Of a stretch of DNA of 64,000 bases, positions 51,201 to 62,230 are shown piece after piece. The notes below the pieces were generated by a model. The model had not been told where the DNA came from. It ran no database searches and saw only the letters and a program-made list of their open reading frames with translations. The first letter of the stretch is position 1, and each line of letters opens with the position of its first letter. The stretch is from Phocoena phocoena (lineage: Eukaryota > Chordata > Mammalia > Artiodactyla > Phocoenidae): positions 45,340,879-45,404,878 of the forward strand of contig NC_089238.1 in the NCBI RefSeq assembly GCF_963924675.1, read 5' to 3'. The translations under genes and the position numbers were made by a program.

Positions 51201-51932
51201 GCCAGGTGCCACGTCATAAGGACACTCACTCAAGCAGCCCTATAGAAAGGCTCATGTAGTGAGAAACTGAGGCCCCTTGCCAACAGCCACGTGAGTGCAC
51301 CACCTTGGAAGTGCATCTTCCAGCTCCAGTCAAGCCTTCAGATGACTGCAGCCCAGCTGACATCTTGACTCTGAACCAGAGCCACTTGGCTGAGCTGTTA
51401 CCAAATTTCCAACCACAGAAACTGAGAGATAATAAATGTTTGTTGCCTTAGGCTGGTAAATTTTGGGGGGGTAATTTGTCACACAGCGATAGTTAACTAA
51501 TACAATGGTCCTGAAAAAATCTGGTCCTGAATGCAGCTGTCCTGAAACCCCAGTGTTTAACCCAGTCTATCTTGTGGGGAGGCGGGAATACCATGGTGGG
51601 GGATGAGAGTGGGTGTATCTGTGACAAACGGCCCAGAGAATCCTGTTTCCCTAATCTTTGGTCTATTTTGGTGCCTGATCACAGTTCTTAGATTTTCTTC
51701 CAAGTTTTCTTCCCTTGATTTTTATTCCCTTCTCCCTCAGCTCCAAACAGCACAGTTAGATACCAGCAACTCTTGATTTTCTGAAAGTCAGCAGGCGCTA
51801 ATTCTTTTCCCAGATTTGATCTCCTGTCTCCTCAACTTCTCCACATCATGTCCCCCACTTTAAAAAAAGTTTTTATTGTGGTTGATTTACAATGTTGTGT
51901 TAGTTTCTGGTGTACAGCAAAGTGATTCAGAA

Positions 51933-51983
<51 letters not shown>

Positions 51984-54900
51984 TACACATGCATATATAT
52001 ATATTTTTTCCATTATGGTTTATCACAGGATATTGAATATAGTTCCCTGTGCTATACAGCAGGACCTTGTTGTTTATCCATTCTATATATAATAGTTTGC
52101 ATCTGCTAGTCCCAAACTTCCAATCCATCCTTCCCCCACCCCACCTCCCCCTTGGCAGCCACAAGTCTGTTCCCTATATCTGTGAATCCATTTATATTTC
52201 GTAGATAAGTTCATTTGTGTCATATTTTAGATTCCACATATCAGTGATATCATATGGTATTTGTCTTTCTCTTTCTGACTTAGTATGATAATCTCTAGCT
52301 CCATCCATGTAGCTGCAAATGGCATTATTTCATTCCTCCTTTATGGCTGAGTAATATTTCATTATATATATGTACCACACATTCGTCTGTTGATGGCATG
52401 TCCCCCTTTTATTGTGAGGAGTGTGAGAATGTATAGATATTTTAGGATCTTTCTTCCATACCAGCAAACTAGGCTGTGTAATTCTCATGGTATAGTAGTG
52501 GCTCAAAAAATTTGATCCTGATTTTTTAAAGAGTTATGAGCAAGTCCCAATAAAAAGGTAGATATATTCTACGTACAACTTGGGTAAATGATTTTTGATT
52601 AGGGGAGAGTTCTTTCTTTGGGGAAAGAAAATGCCCGGCTCCATCAAAATACTCCTTCCCATGCTCCGAAAGCCCGCCCTTGAGTAAGCACAAAGAAATA
52701 TGTGCAGATTTTCAAATATGACTTCACCAACCACCTGCATGCCTTTAGTGTATAGGAATTTAGTTCATCTAGGTTGAGTCTTGACTGGGAGAAAAAGGCA
52801 GACACCCCCTAAATTGCCTCAGGGGAGGATAACCTGAAGGGACCCCAGTCCTCCCAGAAAGCAAAGCAGCCAGCTGCTTTCGGAGTGAGATCATCCTAGC
52901 AGTTCTGACCTCCCTCCCTCCCTCTCTCCCTCCCTCCCTGGATCCACACCCAGCTCCATGCTCTCACGCTGGACTTCTCTTTCCATCTCGTACTTTGTGC
53001 TCAGCCATCACAAAGTATGGTCATTATTCTCTTCCCATTCAAGGAAAAGAGTTCAAGGAACCTGGGCTTTGTGAAATCTCAAACAAATCCTGAGGTGTCA
53101 CTTACGTTAGAAATTAAAATGTTGGGATGAGCAGTGGGATGGAAGCATCTGGCAGCACAAACCTTTCAGGGCTACAGAGGGGCCATTTCATGTTTCCAGC
53201 TGATAAAGATGGAATGAATGGACAGCCCCAGGAGGGGATGGTCCTGTAGGATGATGGGGTCCCAGGAAACCTGTGGGATGGGGGTGGCGTTGGCTCAGTA
53301 GTTATGCTGGGGCTTAAAGGATAAAGGCAGGTAAAATATGGAACCATGTCAACTACACAGAGAGAAACCACTGATGATTTAGAGAGAGAGGGTTTCCTTC
53401 CCCTCCTCTTTAAGCATCTCTGCCCCCTGCAAGCTGTCATCCCCATTCTCCTGATCATAGGTGGAAGGGAGGCCAATCTCTGGCCACCTCCCTATCAGGA
53501 AAGGAGTAATCAAGTATAAACGCTCCCTTTTCTACAGACAGAAAAACGGACACTCACAAAAGCAGCACCCTGACAAGTTCTATGTATAGGCGGACTTTTC
53601 CTCCTAGACAGGCAAGGGGGGAACTAAGAACAGAATCCAGCCTGTCAATGACCAGCTTATGGAATTTTGCCATTGTGAAAAAACTGGAGAAAATCCTTTA
53701 AAGCGCAATAAAATTAAATCCATATCTGATGCTTAGGCAAGCTACCACTTAAAAAAATGAGTGTTCTGCCCTAAGAATCCATTATTTCTAACTGACTTTC
53801 TATCTGTATGGGGAACTCACTGCCACGTGTGTTTCTGAACTAGCTCTCCAGTCATGTTTAAGCAGTGAATCAGGGACAGGGGATTACCGGTGGCTAGAAA
53901 TGGATTTAACATGACAAATGGCGACTGGAGTTGTGTTGAAGGCTAGTCATTATTTATCACAGCAGGCACTGTGTGTGCGTGTGTGTGTGGGTGGTATGGG
54001 TTGAATTTCACCTTGAGGGACACATACATTGAATCGCTAGGGTGCAGAGCCCCAGAAAAATAACAAAAATAACTGGTAGTTCGCCGGACATCAGGATTAG
54101 TAATATATTTGGTTAAACCGCATGGAATTTCCAATTTTTGTAAATAAAGAATGGTTAAATATGAGCAATTTCACATGGTTCAGTCTATCAATTGCATATT
54201 ACTCAAAAGACACTTGAGTTTGGATGTCCTATTTCCCACGAGGATCTCAAAGAATTGCTACTGCAAAGATGGCAACATCCATTTTAAAGATGGACAGTGA
54301 AGCCCAGACCACAGTCAAAGACCAAACCTGGAAGATACTGGAAACTGGAATTCTCACTGAGCTTTTCCAGTTTTAGAATGGTACCTAAATCCATCCTTCT
54401 CAAGAATGCTCCTTGGAACTCTGAATTCCAGGAACACTAATGCTATTGAGTGAGAAGGAACTATGAAAGATTCTGGAGGCAAACCAAGTGAAACAGGTCT
54501 CTTTACTGCAGGATTTCTCAGAGCTTGTAATATGCAAATATCTATGGCAAATACCCAAATGGGAAGTGGTGTGTACACATTATTTTCCAAAGGTACTTTA
54601 CCCAAGCTTACTTCTCACCTTATTCCCCACACTTTAACGTGCACACACGTCACCTGGGGATCTTGCTAAAATGTAGATTCTGATTCAGTGGGTCAGGGAC
54701 TCTGCATTTCTTTTTTTTTTTTTTTTTTTGCGGTACGCAGGCCTCTCACTGTTGTGGCCTCTCCCATTGCGGAGCACAGGCTCCGGATGCGCAGGCTCAG
54801 CGGCCATGGCTCACGGGGCCAGCCACTCCGCGGCATGTGGGATCTTCCCAGACCGGGACACGAACCCGTGTCCCCTGCCTCGGCAGGCGGACTCTCAACC

Positions 54901-57900
54901 ACTGTGCCACCAGCGAAGCCCGGGACTCTGTGTTTCTAACAAGCACCCAGGTGGTGGCGACATTGATGCTCCTGGTCCATGGACCACATTTTGAGTAGTT
55001 GAGCTACTCAAAAGGGGTTTAGTGTCTTCCAGGGACCATTCCCAGGCATTGGGTGGGCCTGGCTCTGAACACGAGAGAAAGTCAGGCCCCGATGTACAAA
55101 AGAGAAGGCAGCGCCTTGGTCTCACCTCCATAAACTCGGTGCTGGAGCCCACATGCTGCCTGAAGCACAGAAGGAAGTTCTCCTCGGTCGGCAAGATCTG
55201 CGCCAGCTGTGGGGATCAGAGAGCAACAGTAACATTACGGAGAGCCCTGCCAGGAAGCAAACAGACTTTCCTGCAGGAAGGATGGAAACCAGCCAGTGGC
55301 AAGGCAGCATGGGAGTCACATTTTGCTCCATTTTGCTTCCTTTCTTGAGAACAGGGGCTGACAGCCCTTCAAAGGGGAAGAAGGATGTTCTGAGAAGCAC
55401 TTCTGGGTCACCCCCAAACCTTCAGGTATGAGCAGCTGGAGGGACAGAAAGTGGTGTCACTTTAAAACGCGAGTATCCAGACTCAAAAGAATACTTAATA
55501 GATGATTCCATATATATAATTCTAGAAAATGCAAACTAATCTGAGTGCAGGAGGGCCTGACCAGACAGAGGAACATTTTGGGGGTGATGGAGATGCCGTA
55601 TTTTGATTGTGGTGGTGATTACATGGCTGTATACAGCTGTCTAAACTCATGGAATTTTACACTTCAAATCAATACTGCTTATTATATGTAAATTATACCA
55701 CAACAAATCCGATTTTTAAAAAACTGCAAGTACCCTTGTGCCGCAAACACTGTTGGCTGCCCCCCTCCACCCCCAATGGCCTTCCGCTCTTCTCTGCTCC
55801 CAGCATGCTTGAGTCACAGGCAGATCCTGATTAGTCTCAGCTAGATGTGATAATCCCATTTCCCTGGCCAGTGGTTGGCTTATGGCTAGACATGTGACCT
55901 ACTCCTGGCCAATGAAATGTGAGGGGCGGTCTACTGCTGGTACCCCTGGGAAAGATTTCCTTATTCTTCTCAGGGACCAAATGAGATGGGCCCCTTCTGC
56001 ATCTGGATGTGATGCCTGGAACTGCTCTAGCCAGCTTGCTACCAGCCTGAGGATGAAGCTGTTTTAGGGGTGGAGAACAGAACCAAGAGAACTGCCGAGA
56101 AGCAGGGCTGGAGACCTTGTCTCCTTCACCAGGAGTCAGTCCTTCTCATGGCCTTTCTCATTAGGAGCCTCTCATAGTTTAAGCTAAGAGTCAGTATATT
56201 ATGGCCCATGGGCCAAATCTGGCTCAATGCCTGTTTCTGTAAATAAACTTGTATTGGAACATGGTAGGGCCCTTTCGTTTACATTACTGTTTGTGGTGGT
56301 TCTGTGCCACAGAGCAGAGTTGCTGAAGGCAGGGTTTACAGCTTGCAAACCCTAAAACACTGACCATAGTCTGGAACTTTACAGAAGAAGCCTGCCAACC
56401 CCTGGTTTAAGCCCATTTGAGTCAGGATGTCCTGAGGCTTGCAGTTTAGGCATCTATAGGGATGGTCTTGGTGCTTTTCACAGATCACCGTTGACTAGGC
56501 TGGTAGCCCATCCCTCAGCTGCTGTGAAGGATGACCGCTGGTGGCTCATTGCTGCCCCCTGCAGGAGAACTGCCCTCCACCAAACTGCCCCAGCCATCCT
56601 CCCCTCCGACCCCCTTCCTGGAGGGGGCAGCTTGCATCCAACGCCTGATTGACATAGGGGTACAAAGGGCCATCCTACCGCTTGCTTCAAGGTGGGGCCA
56701 ACCCCGTGGTGCAATCCACACTCCAGAGCCCCCACGAGATCAGGCCAAGACGAGGCTCCAGCTGAGACCACGCGCTTGCTTAGCTTCTTGCGCTGCCCTT
56801 TCCTGTTGCTCTCTCCTCCCTTCTCTTGAAATCCTACCCACGAATCTCTGTCTCAGTCTCTCCTTCCAGGGCACTGACCTAAGGTACCACGGCAACCAAT
56901 TCACCGCGGGAGGAGTTCTGCCCTCCTTTATGTGCCGCTGTCATCATTCTGGACCACTTGACCGTGGGTTGCAGACTGATTTCCAGAGGTGTCTGGTTAG
57001 GCCTGCACACACAGGCACATGTAGATGTGTCTGTATAAGTGTATGTGTGTATATATAAATTGTTAAACAAGGAGGCCATTAGACTGAGGCAGCCTTAATG
57101 CCTTAGTAGCCTACGTTAGCAAACCAAAGTCTAAACAAACAGCCAAAGCAGCCAACTAGGCTCTCCTGAATGATGCGGCCAATCAGATAATTTCCTTGCT
57201 TTGTAACTGGCTCTTCCATATAAACGTCTTTCCCGTAGCTCCCATTGGTAGAGTGTTCCTAACTATTTTAGGTTCGGCGCTGGCCCATTTGAGTGGATTT
57301 GTGCTCCAATAAACTCTTAAAATTTTTAACATGCCTCAGTTTATCTTTTAGCAATATGTATATATCTATGCCCATCAATACACACATATGAATGTATGTG
57401 TGTGTATATATTAATATATATAAATTATACATGCTACATATATAAATTATATACACACACACCTTTGGATGCCTTAAGGTGGGGCATGAGCTCTCCTGTT
57501 CTGCAAACTTCACTCTCTCTTCTGTCTTAAACTGAGCTCATCACACATTTATAGTACCCGTTGGACCCTGAGAGCATTAAAAGTCTTCATCCCTGTCTTA
57601 GGCCAATGTGTGTTGCTTCCTCGTTCCTTGTGAGTCAAAGGAGAAGCTCCATCTGTTCTCTTTCATCAGCCTAAGTGCTGGGAGGGGTGGTGGGGCTTCA
57701 AGACCACCACCTCACTCGGATCCCTAGAAGGACTCCTGTGCATGGGAGAGGCACAGGCAACCGACGGCCCTTCCCGTGTAGCTCTTAGCAGGATACTAGG
57801 ACTCACCTCTGCCATCTCGATTTTCCCATCTGCGTTCTTGTCATACTTCTGCATGAATTCCTTCATCTTCTCCCCAAGGTTGTCACTCTTCGACATCTGC

Positions 57901-60880
57901 AGAAAGACAAAGGGCGCTGATTTTGCTGCTGGGTCCCCTGCGAACCGTGGATCTCTCACCCTCTTGGTGCAGCAATGGTGGGGAATCATTCTGCACCCCA
58001 AATATGCAGGGATGGAACCAGGTTGAACCAATGCTCTGAGTAATCAGGGCTGCACCCTTTCCCTTTTTAGGGTTCCTCCAAATCTAAGTGTTCTCTCTTT
58101 TTTAAAATTTATTATTTACTTATTAATGTCTGCGTTGGGTCTTTGTTGCTGTGTGTGAGCCCTCTCCAGTTGCAGTGAGCGGGGGCCGCTCTTTGCCGCG
58201 GTGCACGGACCTCCCGTTGCAGTGGCCTCTCCTGCTGTGGAGCACAGGCCCCAGGAGCACGGGCTTCAGTAGTTGTGGCACGTGGGCTCAGCAGTTGCGG
58301 CTTGCGGGCTCTAGAGCGCAGGCTCAGTACCTGTGGCGCACGGGCTTAGTTGCTCCACAGCACGTGGGATCCTCCTGGACCAGGGCTCAGACCCGTGTCT
58401 CCTGCATTGGCAGGCGACTCTTAACCACTGCGCCACCAGGGAAGTCCTAAGTGTTCTCTTCTTTGAGGCTCAATCACATTATTTTCAAGGGGAAACAGAA
58501 CATATGGATGTGCTCTGTACCACATAAGTAAACATGCCCGTCTGCCTTTGAGATGGATTAAACCATAAGTCTACCAGAAGGGTGAGGACTTATTTCCATC
58601 ACTCAGATGTGAGAACTCAGGCCCCAACCTTTCATTGAGGCAGCTTCTAATAAGCCCAACCTATTGCAGGGGCCCCCAATAAGTTCTAGACATTCCACCA
58701 GAGCAAAGGTGAGTGCTCATTTTCTTCTTTAAAGACTAACTGGAAATTCTACAATGCTTTTCACTCTGATTTTAGGCTAGGAAGAATGTGACCAGAAAGT
58801 CTATATAGTTGAGGGGTCATTTAAATAGTCCACTAGATGAATGTGACTACTAAAAAGGCAGAGAGCTTCAAAAGTTCTATTGCGCCATCACCGCCTAACT
58901 TAAGTCTAAGGTTCTCTTGAAGTTCTCAGAGCTTCTCTTCGCTTGGGGTGCTGCTTGTTAAGTGTTTGCATTAGTGAGCTCTTCTTTATCCCTAATCAGT
59001 GATGAATCATCTTGGCATCTGAAGCCTCTTCGCTTCTTTAATGGCTTTCTGGTGGGTTGTGTGTTTCCTAGGATTGGGCCAAGGAAAATTCTACCAATTC
59101 TTAGAGTCTTCTGTTTTTGACCTTTTGGACTGGTCTCAATTTGCCCATATGTATTTGTTTATCAATATTTATCACGTTACATCTACAAATGTGCCTGGAA
59201 TGAGCCTAGGCCCTTATCAGAAATGTGGCCATCCTGTTTGCTTTCCACAACAGTCCCCAAGATGTTAGTAGCCCGTCCATTTTACACACAAACGGAGGCT
59301 GAGATGACGTGACTTGTCCTGAGGTCACCAGCTAGTATCGTCAGAATTTGAACCCATGACTCTTGTTTCCAAGGCCAGTATTTTTTCTACCACAGAACAG
59401 CTGCTCTGAGATCCAGTCCGGGGTGATGTTAGTTGAGAATGTTGTTGACAGACTTGAAAATCACCCCTGATGCCATCTGAGGAAGGGAATGACTAAGAGA
59501 AGAATTTCAGATTTGAAGCACTTTGTAAAAACACATTCCTCTATCTACCCCACGATCCCAGAACCAGTTGTGAAGCCTGTGTTTTCTGTGATCCGGGCTT
59601 CATTATCCTAGTAATGAGGGGTGACGGGGGACTGTTGATAGACAAACCCATGAATCACCTCCATCACTTAAGCCCATCGCCTGGACATCCTCCTCACCAG
59701 GGCGCACTGACAAGCTCTGAACCAGGTGTTCACCAGTGGATTTGTGACTCATCTCCCAAAGCGCTCCATGAAGACTTGCTAATAAGCAGTGGATTGGCCA
59801 ACAGACACGCAGCAGGGGAGAGTAGAGAGACCACCCCCCCCCGACCAAAGGACCCGCAGGAGCTGGCGGGGAGGGAGTTGGTCTAACTCCATATATTCGA
59901 GAACCAGACATGGGAATCACAACAGACTAGCTCCAATCACCTTACGTTTTCAATATTTCAGACGGTCCCCCAAAAGGCTTTAGTGAAGTCAGTCATGCCA
60001 GGTTGGCACGTGGGGAAACAATATGCCTGCCGTTCAGGGCCTGGGACATGATTTGCAGTCACTTCAGGCCATGAAGGGCAGTCTGACGAATGCACACATG
60101 AGGCAGTACGATCTGGCTCAGATGCTGGTTTGGAGCAATCCTCCGCTTTCCTCTAGGTCCTTGCCGAGGTTCCAACCTTGGTTGGTCTAGAACAGTGGTT
60201 CTCTAGTGGGGACGATTCTGCATCCCCTGCAGGGGACATTTAGCAATGTCCAGAGACATTTTTGATTGTCACAATTTGGAGGGGTGCTACTAGCATCTCA
60301 TGGGTAGAGGCCAGGGATGCTGCTAATCATCCTACAATGCCAGGGACAGCCCCCCATGACAAAGAGTCACTACCCCAAATGTCATTAGTGCCGAGGCTGA
60401 GAAACTCCAGTCTTGAACAAAGGCACTTGAAACCCCCTAGGCATCCAATCTTGAGTCATGACCCCTCTGAGCATATTAGGTAGGCTATGGACTCTTCCCT
60501 AGGAAAAAATACTTTTTATACATACAGACGCAGACACAAACTTTTGCAGTTTTGGGCAGTTTATCAACCCCCGGTACCCATGAACACCCCTCAATCCCAG
60601 ACACCCAGAGATAGTGAGGTAAGGTACTCTTTTAAGGGAGTATTTCAATTTTTAAAATCCTTCCAGATAAAAGAAAAACGCTAAGGGTCAAGACCAGAGT
60701 TGTCAGGCTGCTGATGGAATGTATGACCTAGGACAGACAATGCTCAAAGCCATGCTCAGGATGACAGAAAATTCCAAACAATGGGAGAGGGGTCTGGGCT
60801 TACCATGCCAGAGCCTTTTCTTGCCTTCTCCAGTTCTTGGAAAAAGTTTTCTAGCTCTTTACCTTCAATATACCCATTTC
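43649..60880 (-). CDS. CALB2: Calretinin (calbindin 2), coding exons 2-11, 5' end outside the window
   Basis: Calretinin is a cytosolic EF-hand Ca2+ buffer and sensor, typical of interneurons and sensory neurons. Ten - strand exons join in frame: 60880-60804, 57896-57807, 55206-55126, 50055-49999, 49415-49338, 48803-48748, 48418-48379, 48155-48102, 47321-47250 and 43765-43649. All have AG acceptors and GT donors. They encode 239 residues. With the 32-residue first exon of human calretinin the total is 271, the family's length. EF loops 2-5 are intact: [36 protein letters not shown] and [12 protein letters not shown]. Loop 1 is split across exon 1 and 2. The sixth hand ([12 protein letters not shown]) is degenerate, as in the family. 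The C-terminus is LCSEPPM. Exon 1 (MAGPQ...) was searched for up to 64000 and is absent, so the promoter lies further right. The gene converges on TLE7. Confidence 0.97.
43880..44140 (+). repeat. MIR SINE
   Basis: Nearly complete MIR in CALB2 intron 10: 'ctgcctcatctgtaaaatgg', 'gtacagtaacgagcctgcct', 'agcacagtacctgacacaca'. Confidence 0.8.
44140..45288. other. CALB2 intron 10, no further feature recognised
   Basis: A T-run at about 44616-44634 is the only obvious structure. No coding exon is needed here. Confidence 0.4.
45289..45648 (+). repeat. CHR-type SINE, long form
   Basis: Head 'ggacttccctggtggcgcag', tandem 'cacaactactgagcc' units in the body, then 'caacgaagacccaacacagc' and an AATAAATAAATAAT tail. 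The flank 'ggcata' repeats on both sides. The tandem units make it longer than its relatives. Confidence 0.85.
46590..47095 (+). repeat. L1 3' fragment
   Basis: 'ggaatgttactgagccttaa', 'tgctacaacatggatgaacc', 'aatactgtatgatctcactt', 'aaaatggttaagatggcaaa' and a terminal A-run. It resembles the L1 tail at 13160-13640. Confidence 0.8.
47250..47321 (-). CDS. CALB2: CALB2 exon 10 (EF-hand 5)
   Basis: [20 protein letters not shown] then KNKK, twenty-four codons, completing the fifth EF loop begun in exon 9. Confidence 0.96.
47322..48101. other. CALB2 intron 9
   Basis: Separates exons 10 and 9. I see no repeat head and no extra exon. Confidence 0.5.
48102..48155 (-). CDS. CALB2: CALB2 exon 9
   Basis: [18 protein letters not shown], eighteen codons, the E helix and first residues of EF loop 5. 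A long CA repeat (CALB2 strand) lies about 46 bases upstream of its acceptor. Confidence 0.96.
48202..48306. repeat. (GT)n/(CA)n microsatellite with GC tail, CALB2 intron 8
   Basis: About 100 bases of GT units broken by a few GGT and AGT variants, ending in (GC)n. On the CALB2 strand it is a CA repeat ending about 46 bases before the exon 9 acceptor. Confidence 0.95.
48379..48418 (-). CDS. CALB2: CALB2 exon 8 (40 nt)
   Basis: Completes Arg, then [13 protein letters not shown], the second ENFLL motif. Because 40 is not a multiple of three, skipping it shifts the frame, as in the calretinin-22k and -20k splice forms described in human cells. Confidence 0.95.
48748..48803 (-). CDS. CALB2: CALB2 exon 7 (EF-hand 4)
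   Basis: [18 protein letters not shown] plus two bases of an Arg codon (56 nt, ends in phase 2). Confidence 0.96.
49338..49415 (-). CDS. CALB2: CALB2 exon 6
   Basis: Twenty-six codons: [20 protein letters not shown] then EYTQTI, the helix and linker before EF-hand 4. Confidence 0.96.
49999..50055 (-). CDS. CALB2: CALB2 exon 5 (EF-hand 3)
   Basis: Nineteen codons, [19 protein letters not shown], a full canonical EF loop. Confidence 0.96.
50056..50985. other. CALB2 intron 4, left part, with MIR-like fragment
   Basis: 50150-50280 has antisense MIR wording ('cttggccaaggtcacagaga'). The rest is unassigned. Confidence 0.4.
50990..51510 (+). repeat. MLT1-type LTR (ERVL-MaLR)
   Basis: 'aggccccttgccaacagcca', 'cagtcaagccttcagatgac', 'tgcagcccagctgacatctt', 'aaactgagagataataaatg' and 'gatagttaactaatacaa' follow the consensus of this non-coding LTR group. 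Confidence 0.7.
51858..52400 (-). repeat. L1 3' end, antisense (cetartiodactyl type)
   Basis: 'ttattgtggttgatttacaa', 'gaatatagttccctgtgcta', 'tacagcaggaccttgttgtt', 'cctttatggctgagtaatat'. An internal (AT)n(AC)n microsatellite interrupts it. Confidence 0.85.
51932..52003. repeat. (AT)n(AC)n(AT)n microsatellite
   Basis: Compound dinucleotide run within the antisense L1 tail, CALB2 intron 4. Confidence 0.95.
52400..54630. other. CALB2 intron 4, right part, no feature recognised
   Basis: A (CCCT)n run is at 52911-52940 and a short GT run near 53970. The 120-codon - frame (53114-53476) shows no EF-hand or other domain. Confidence 0.4.
54630..55000. repeat. hAT-Charlie DNA transposon relic split by a SINE
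   Basis: Left half: 'taacgtgcacacacgtcacc', 'tagattctgattcagtgggt'. Right half: 'ctaacaagcacccaggtggt', 'ggtccatggaccacattttg'. The halves rejoin if the SINE at 54711-54921 and one target copy are ignored. Confidence 0.75.
54711..54921 (-). repeat. CHR-type SINE (short form), antisense
   Basis: T-run, 'gcggtacgcaggcctctcac', end 'ccagcgaagccc'. Target 'gggactctgcatttc' left and 'gggactctgtgtttc' right, two mismatches. Confidence 0.9.
55126..55206 (-). CDS. CALB2: CALB2 exon 4
   Basis: Twenty-seven codons: [20 protein letters not shown] then SSTEFME, linking EF-hands 2 and 3. It carries the calbindin-family ENFLL motif. Acceptor cacag|, donor |gtgaga. Confidence 0.96.
55480..55720 (+). repeat. 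LINE 3' fragment
   Basis: 'gtggtggtgattacatggct', 'gtctaaactcatggaatttt', 'atgtaaattataccacaaca' is the familiar LINE/HAL1 tail. Confidence 0.65.
55830..56110. repeat. Old interspersed repeat, family uncertain
   Basis: 'ggttggcttatggctagaca' then 'tactcctggccaatgaaatg' resembles a mammalian DNA-transposon or LTR consensus. I cannot name it. Confidence 0.4.
56185..56405 (+). repeat. hAT-Charlie DNA transposon relic (MER5/MER20 group)
   Basis: 'atggcccatgggccaaatct', 'tctgtaaataaacttgtatt', 'gaagcctgccaacccctg'. Opposite orientation of the relic at 12835. Confidence 0.75.
57061..57353 (+). mobile_element. Endogenous-retrovirus-like solo LTR in CALB2 intron 3
   Basis: A 293-bp unit opens TGTTAAAC and closes TTTAGCA. 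It holds a TATA-type box (ATATAAA, 57218-57224) and an AATAAA signal (57308-57313) in LTR order, and the phrase 'gcggccaatcagataatttc' supplies a CCAAT box. No retroviral genes flank it. It lies inside a TG/TA microsatellite, so the target duplication cannot be read cleanly. It is antisense to CALB2. Class assignment (ERV1-like) is inference. Confidence 0.65.
57350..57466. repeat. AT/GT-rich microsatellite region
   Basis: Irregular (TA)n, (TG)n and (CA)n runs. The matching run 'gtatgtgtgtatatataaat' lies just left of the LTR at 57041-57060. Confidence 0.7.
57807..57896 (-). CDS. CALB2: CALB2 exon 3 (EF-hand 2)
   Basis: Thirty codons, [20 protein letters not shown] then [10 protein letters not shown]. 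The Ca2+ ligand positions D, N, D, K(main chain), E of the loop are present. Confidence 0.96.
58097..58447 (-). repeat. CHR-type SINE, long form, antisense
   Basis: Reverse tail 'tttattatttacttattaat' to 'ccaccagggaagtcc'. The target 'taagtgttctct' is exactly duplicated (58085-58096 and 58448-58459). Confidence 0.9.
58460..60188. other. CALB2 intron 2, with a MIR-like fragment
   Basis: 59225-59400 has antisense MIR wording ('gtcctgaggtcaccagctag', 'aatttgaacccatgactctt'). A C-run at 59835-59843. No exon. Confidence 0.4.
60189..60420. repeat. hAT-Charlie DNA transposon relic (MER20-like)
   Basis: 'acagtggttctctagtgggg', 'gcaatgtccagagacatttt', 'gatgctgctaatcatcctac', 'gtgccgaggctgagaaactc'. 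Same family as 28468-28706, other orientation. Confidence 0.8.
60804..60880 (-). CDS. CALB2: CALB2 exon 2
   Basis: Two bases complete a Gly codon begun in exon 1, then [20 protein letters not shown] and KGSGM: the end of EF loop 1 and its F helix. Acceptor tttgcag|, donor |gtaagc. Confidence 0.95.
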
Positions 60881-61329
60881 CTGCAAAGATAGCAAAGAAA
60901 AAAAGCAATGAACCTCAGAGCTAAGTAGTAAAACTTATGGTGGATGGGTGGGGTGGGGAAATGGGGGGCTTCATTGAGAACTTGTTCTCCTCAGTGGTCA
61001 AGCAGGTGTCTGGGCCAGCCCTGGACTGTTAGGGATGTGGGTCCTGCCCTCTGGCCATTTGCAACCGTAGAGATCCAAGATTAATAACGGTTTTGCCTTT
61101 GTGATATACATTCAGTAGTCAGAGACTGGGAGGGACCAGCGTGTGGGCCATGCTGGCAGAGGGAGCTGGGAGCTGTCTGTCCGTAGCCAGCTGGGAAGGC
61201 AGCAGGAGCTGCAGATCTGACAGGGGACAACAGGTCATCAGCCTCGAGATTTGTCAGCAGGTGGCAAGCCCTGGTCAGTAGGGCGAATGAGGTCAGAGGC
61301 AGAACTTGGGTCTTTGGGGTAGGAGGGTG

Positions 61330-61940
61330 TACTGAGTTGAAGAGTGTCCCCCAGGGACTTCCCTTGTGGTCCAGCGGTTCGGACTCCATACTTCCACTGC
61401 AGGGGGCACGGGTTCAATCACTGGTTGGGGAACCAAGATCCCGCAAGCCACTCAGTGCAGCCAAAAAAAAAATAATAATAAAGTAGACTTTCTAATAAAA
61501 AAAAAAAGAGTGTCCCCCCCAGAATCCATGTCCACCTGGAACTCAGGATGTGACCTTATTTGGAAATAGGGTCTTCGCATATGTAATTAGTTAAGATGAG
61601 GTCATACTAGATTAGGGTGGGCCCTAAATCCAATGACTGGTGTCCTTATAAGAAGGCCAAGTGAAGACACAAAGACACACCGGGAAGAAGGCCACATGAA
61701 GACAGAGGCAGAGATTGGAGTGATGCATCTCCAAGCTAAGGAGCTCTGTGATTTGCTCGTAACTACCAGAGGCCAGGAGAGGGACATGGAACACTTTACC
61801 CCTCAGAACCTGGAACCAACCCTGCCAACACCTGGATTTTGGACTCTAGCCTCCAGAACTGTGAGAGAATCAATTGCTTTTGTTTTAAGCCACCCAGTTT
61901 GTCGTACTTTGTCACGGCAGCTCCAGGAAACTAATGCAGA
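61330..61940 (+). repeat. MLT1-type LTR (ERVL-MaLR), split by a SINE
   Basis: 'gtgaccttatttggaaatag', 'ggtcttcgcatatgtaatta', 'gactggtgtccttataagaa', 'agcctccagaactgtgagag', 'gttttaagccacccagtttg'. It begins before the SINE at 61354 and resumes after it. Confidence 0.85.
61354..61505 (+). repeat. CHR-related SINE, short variant
   Basis: Head 'gggacttcccttgtggtcca', 'ggttcaatcactggttgggg', A-rich tail. The target 'agagtgtcccc' is present on both sides. Same subfamily as 42503-42628. Confidence 0.88.
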
Positions 61941-62049
61941 AGGGAAGAGTGGCAAGAGAATAGCAGGGATGGGGGCACCTGAGAGGTGGTCACAGGGATC
62001 AAGCATATGGGAGGCAACCCACTCCACAGTAATGAAGAGAGGGGGCGCT

Positions 62050-62230
62050 GAGGTCTGTGGAGGTAGATTCAAATCCTGGTTCTGCTGTACTTACGAGCTG
62101 TATGGCTTTAGGAAAGATATTTAACGCATGTCATCTGCAAAATGGGTAATTAAATGGGATTTTTGCATGTAAAGCCCGTCACTCAGTCCGTTACGGGTGC
62201 AGTGTAAATGTTACTATTGTTTGAGTTCAA
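62050..62230 (+). repeat. MIR SINE
   Basis: 'agattcaaatcctggttctg', 'tatggctttaggaaagatat', 'catctgcaaaatgggtaatt', 'gtgtaaatgttactattg'. Confidence 0.75.

Noticed and set aside
55152..55431. Open frames on the + strand opposite CALB2 exon 4
   Set aside because: They are shadows of the exon on the other strand.
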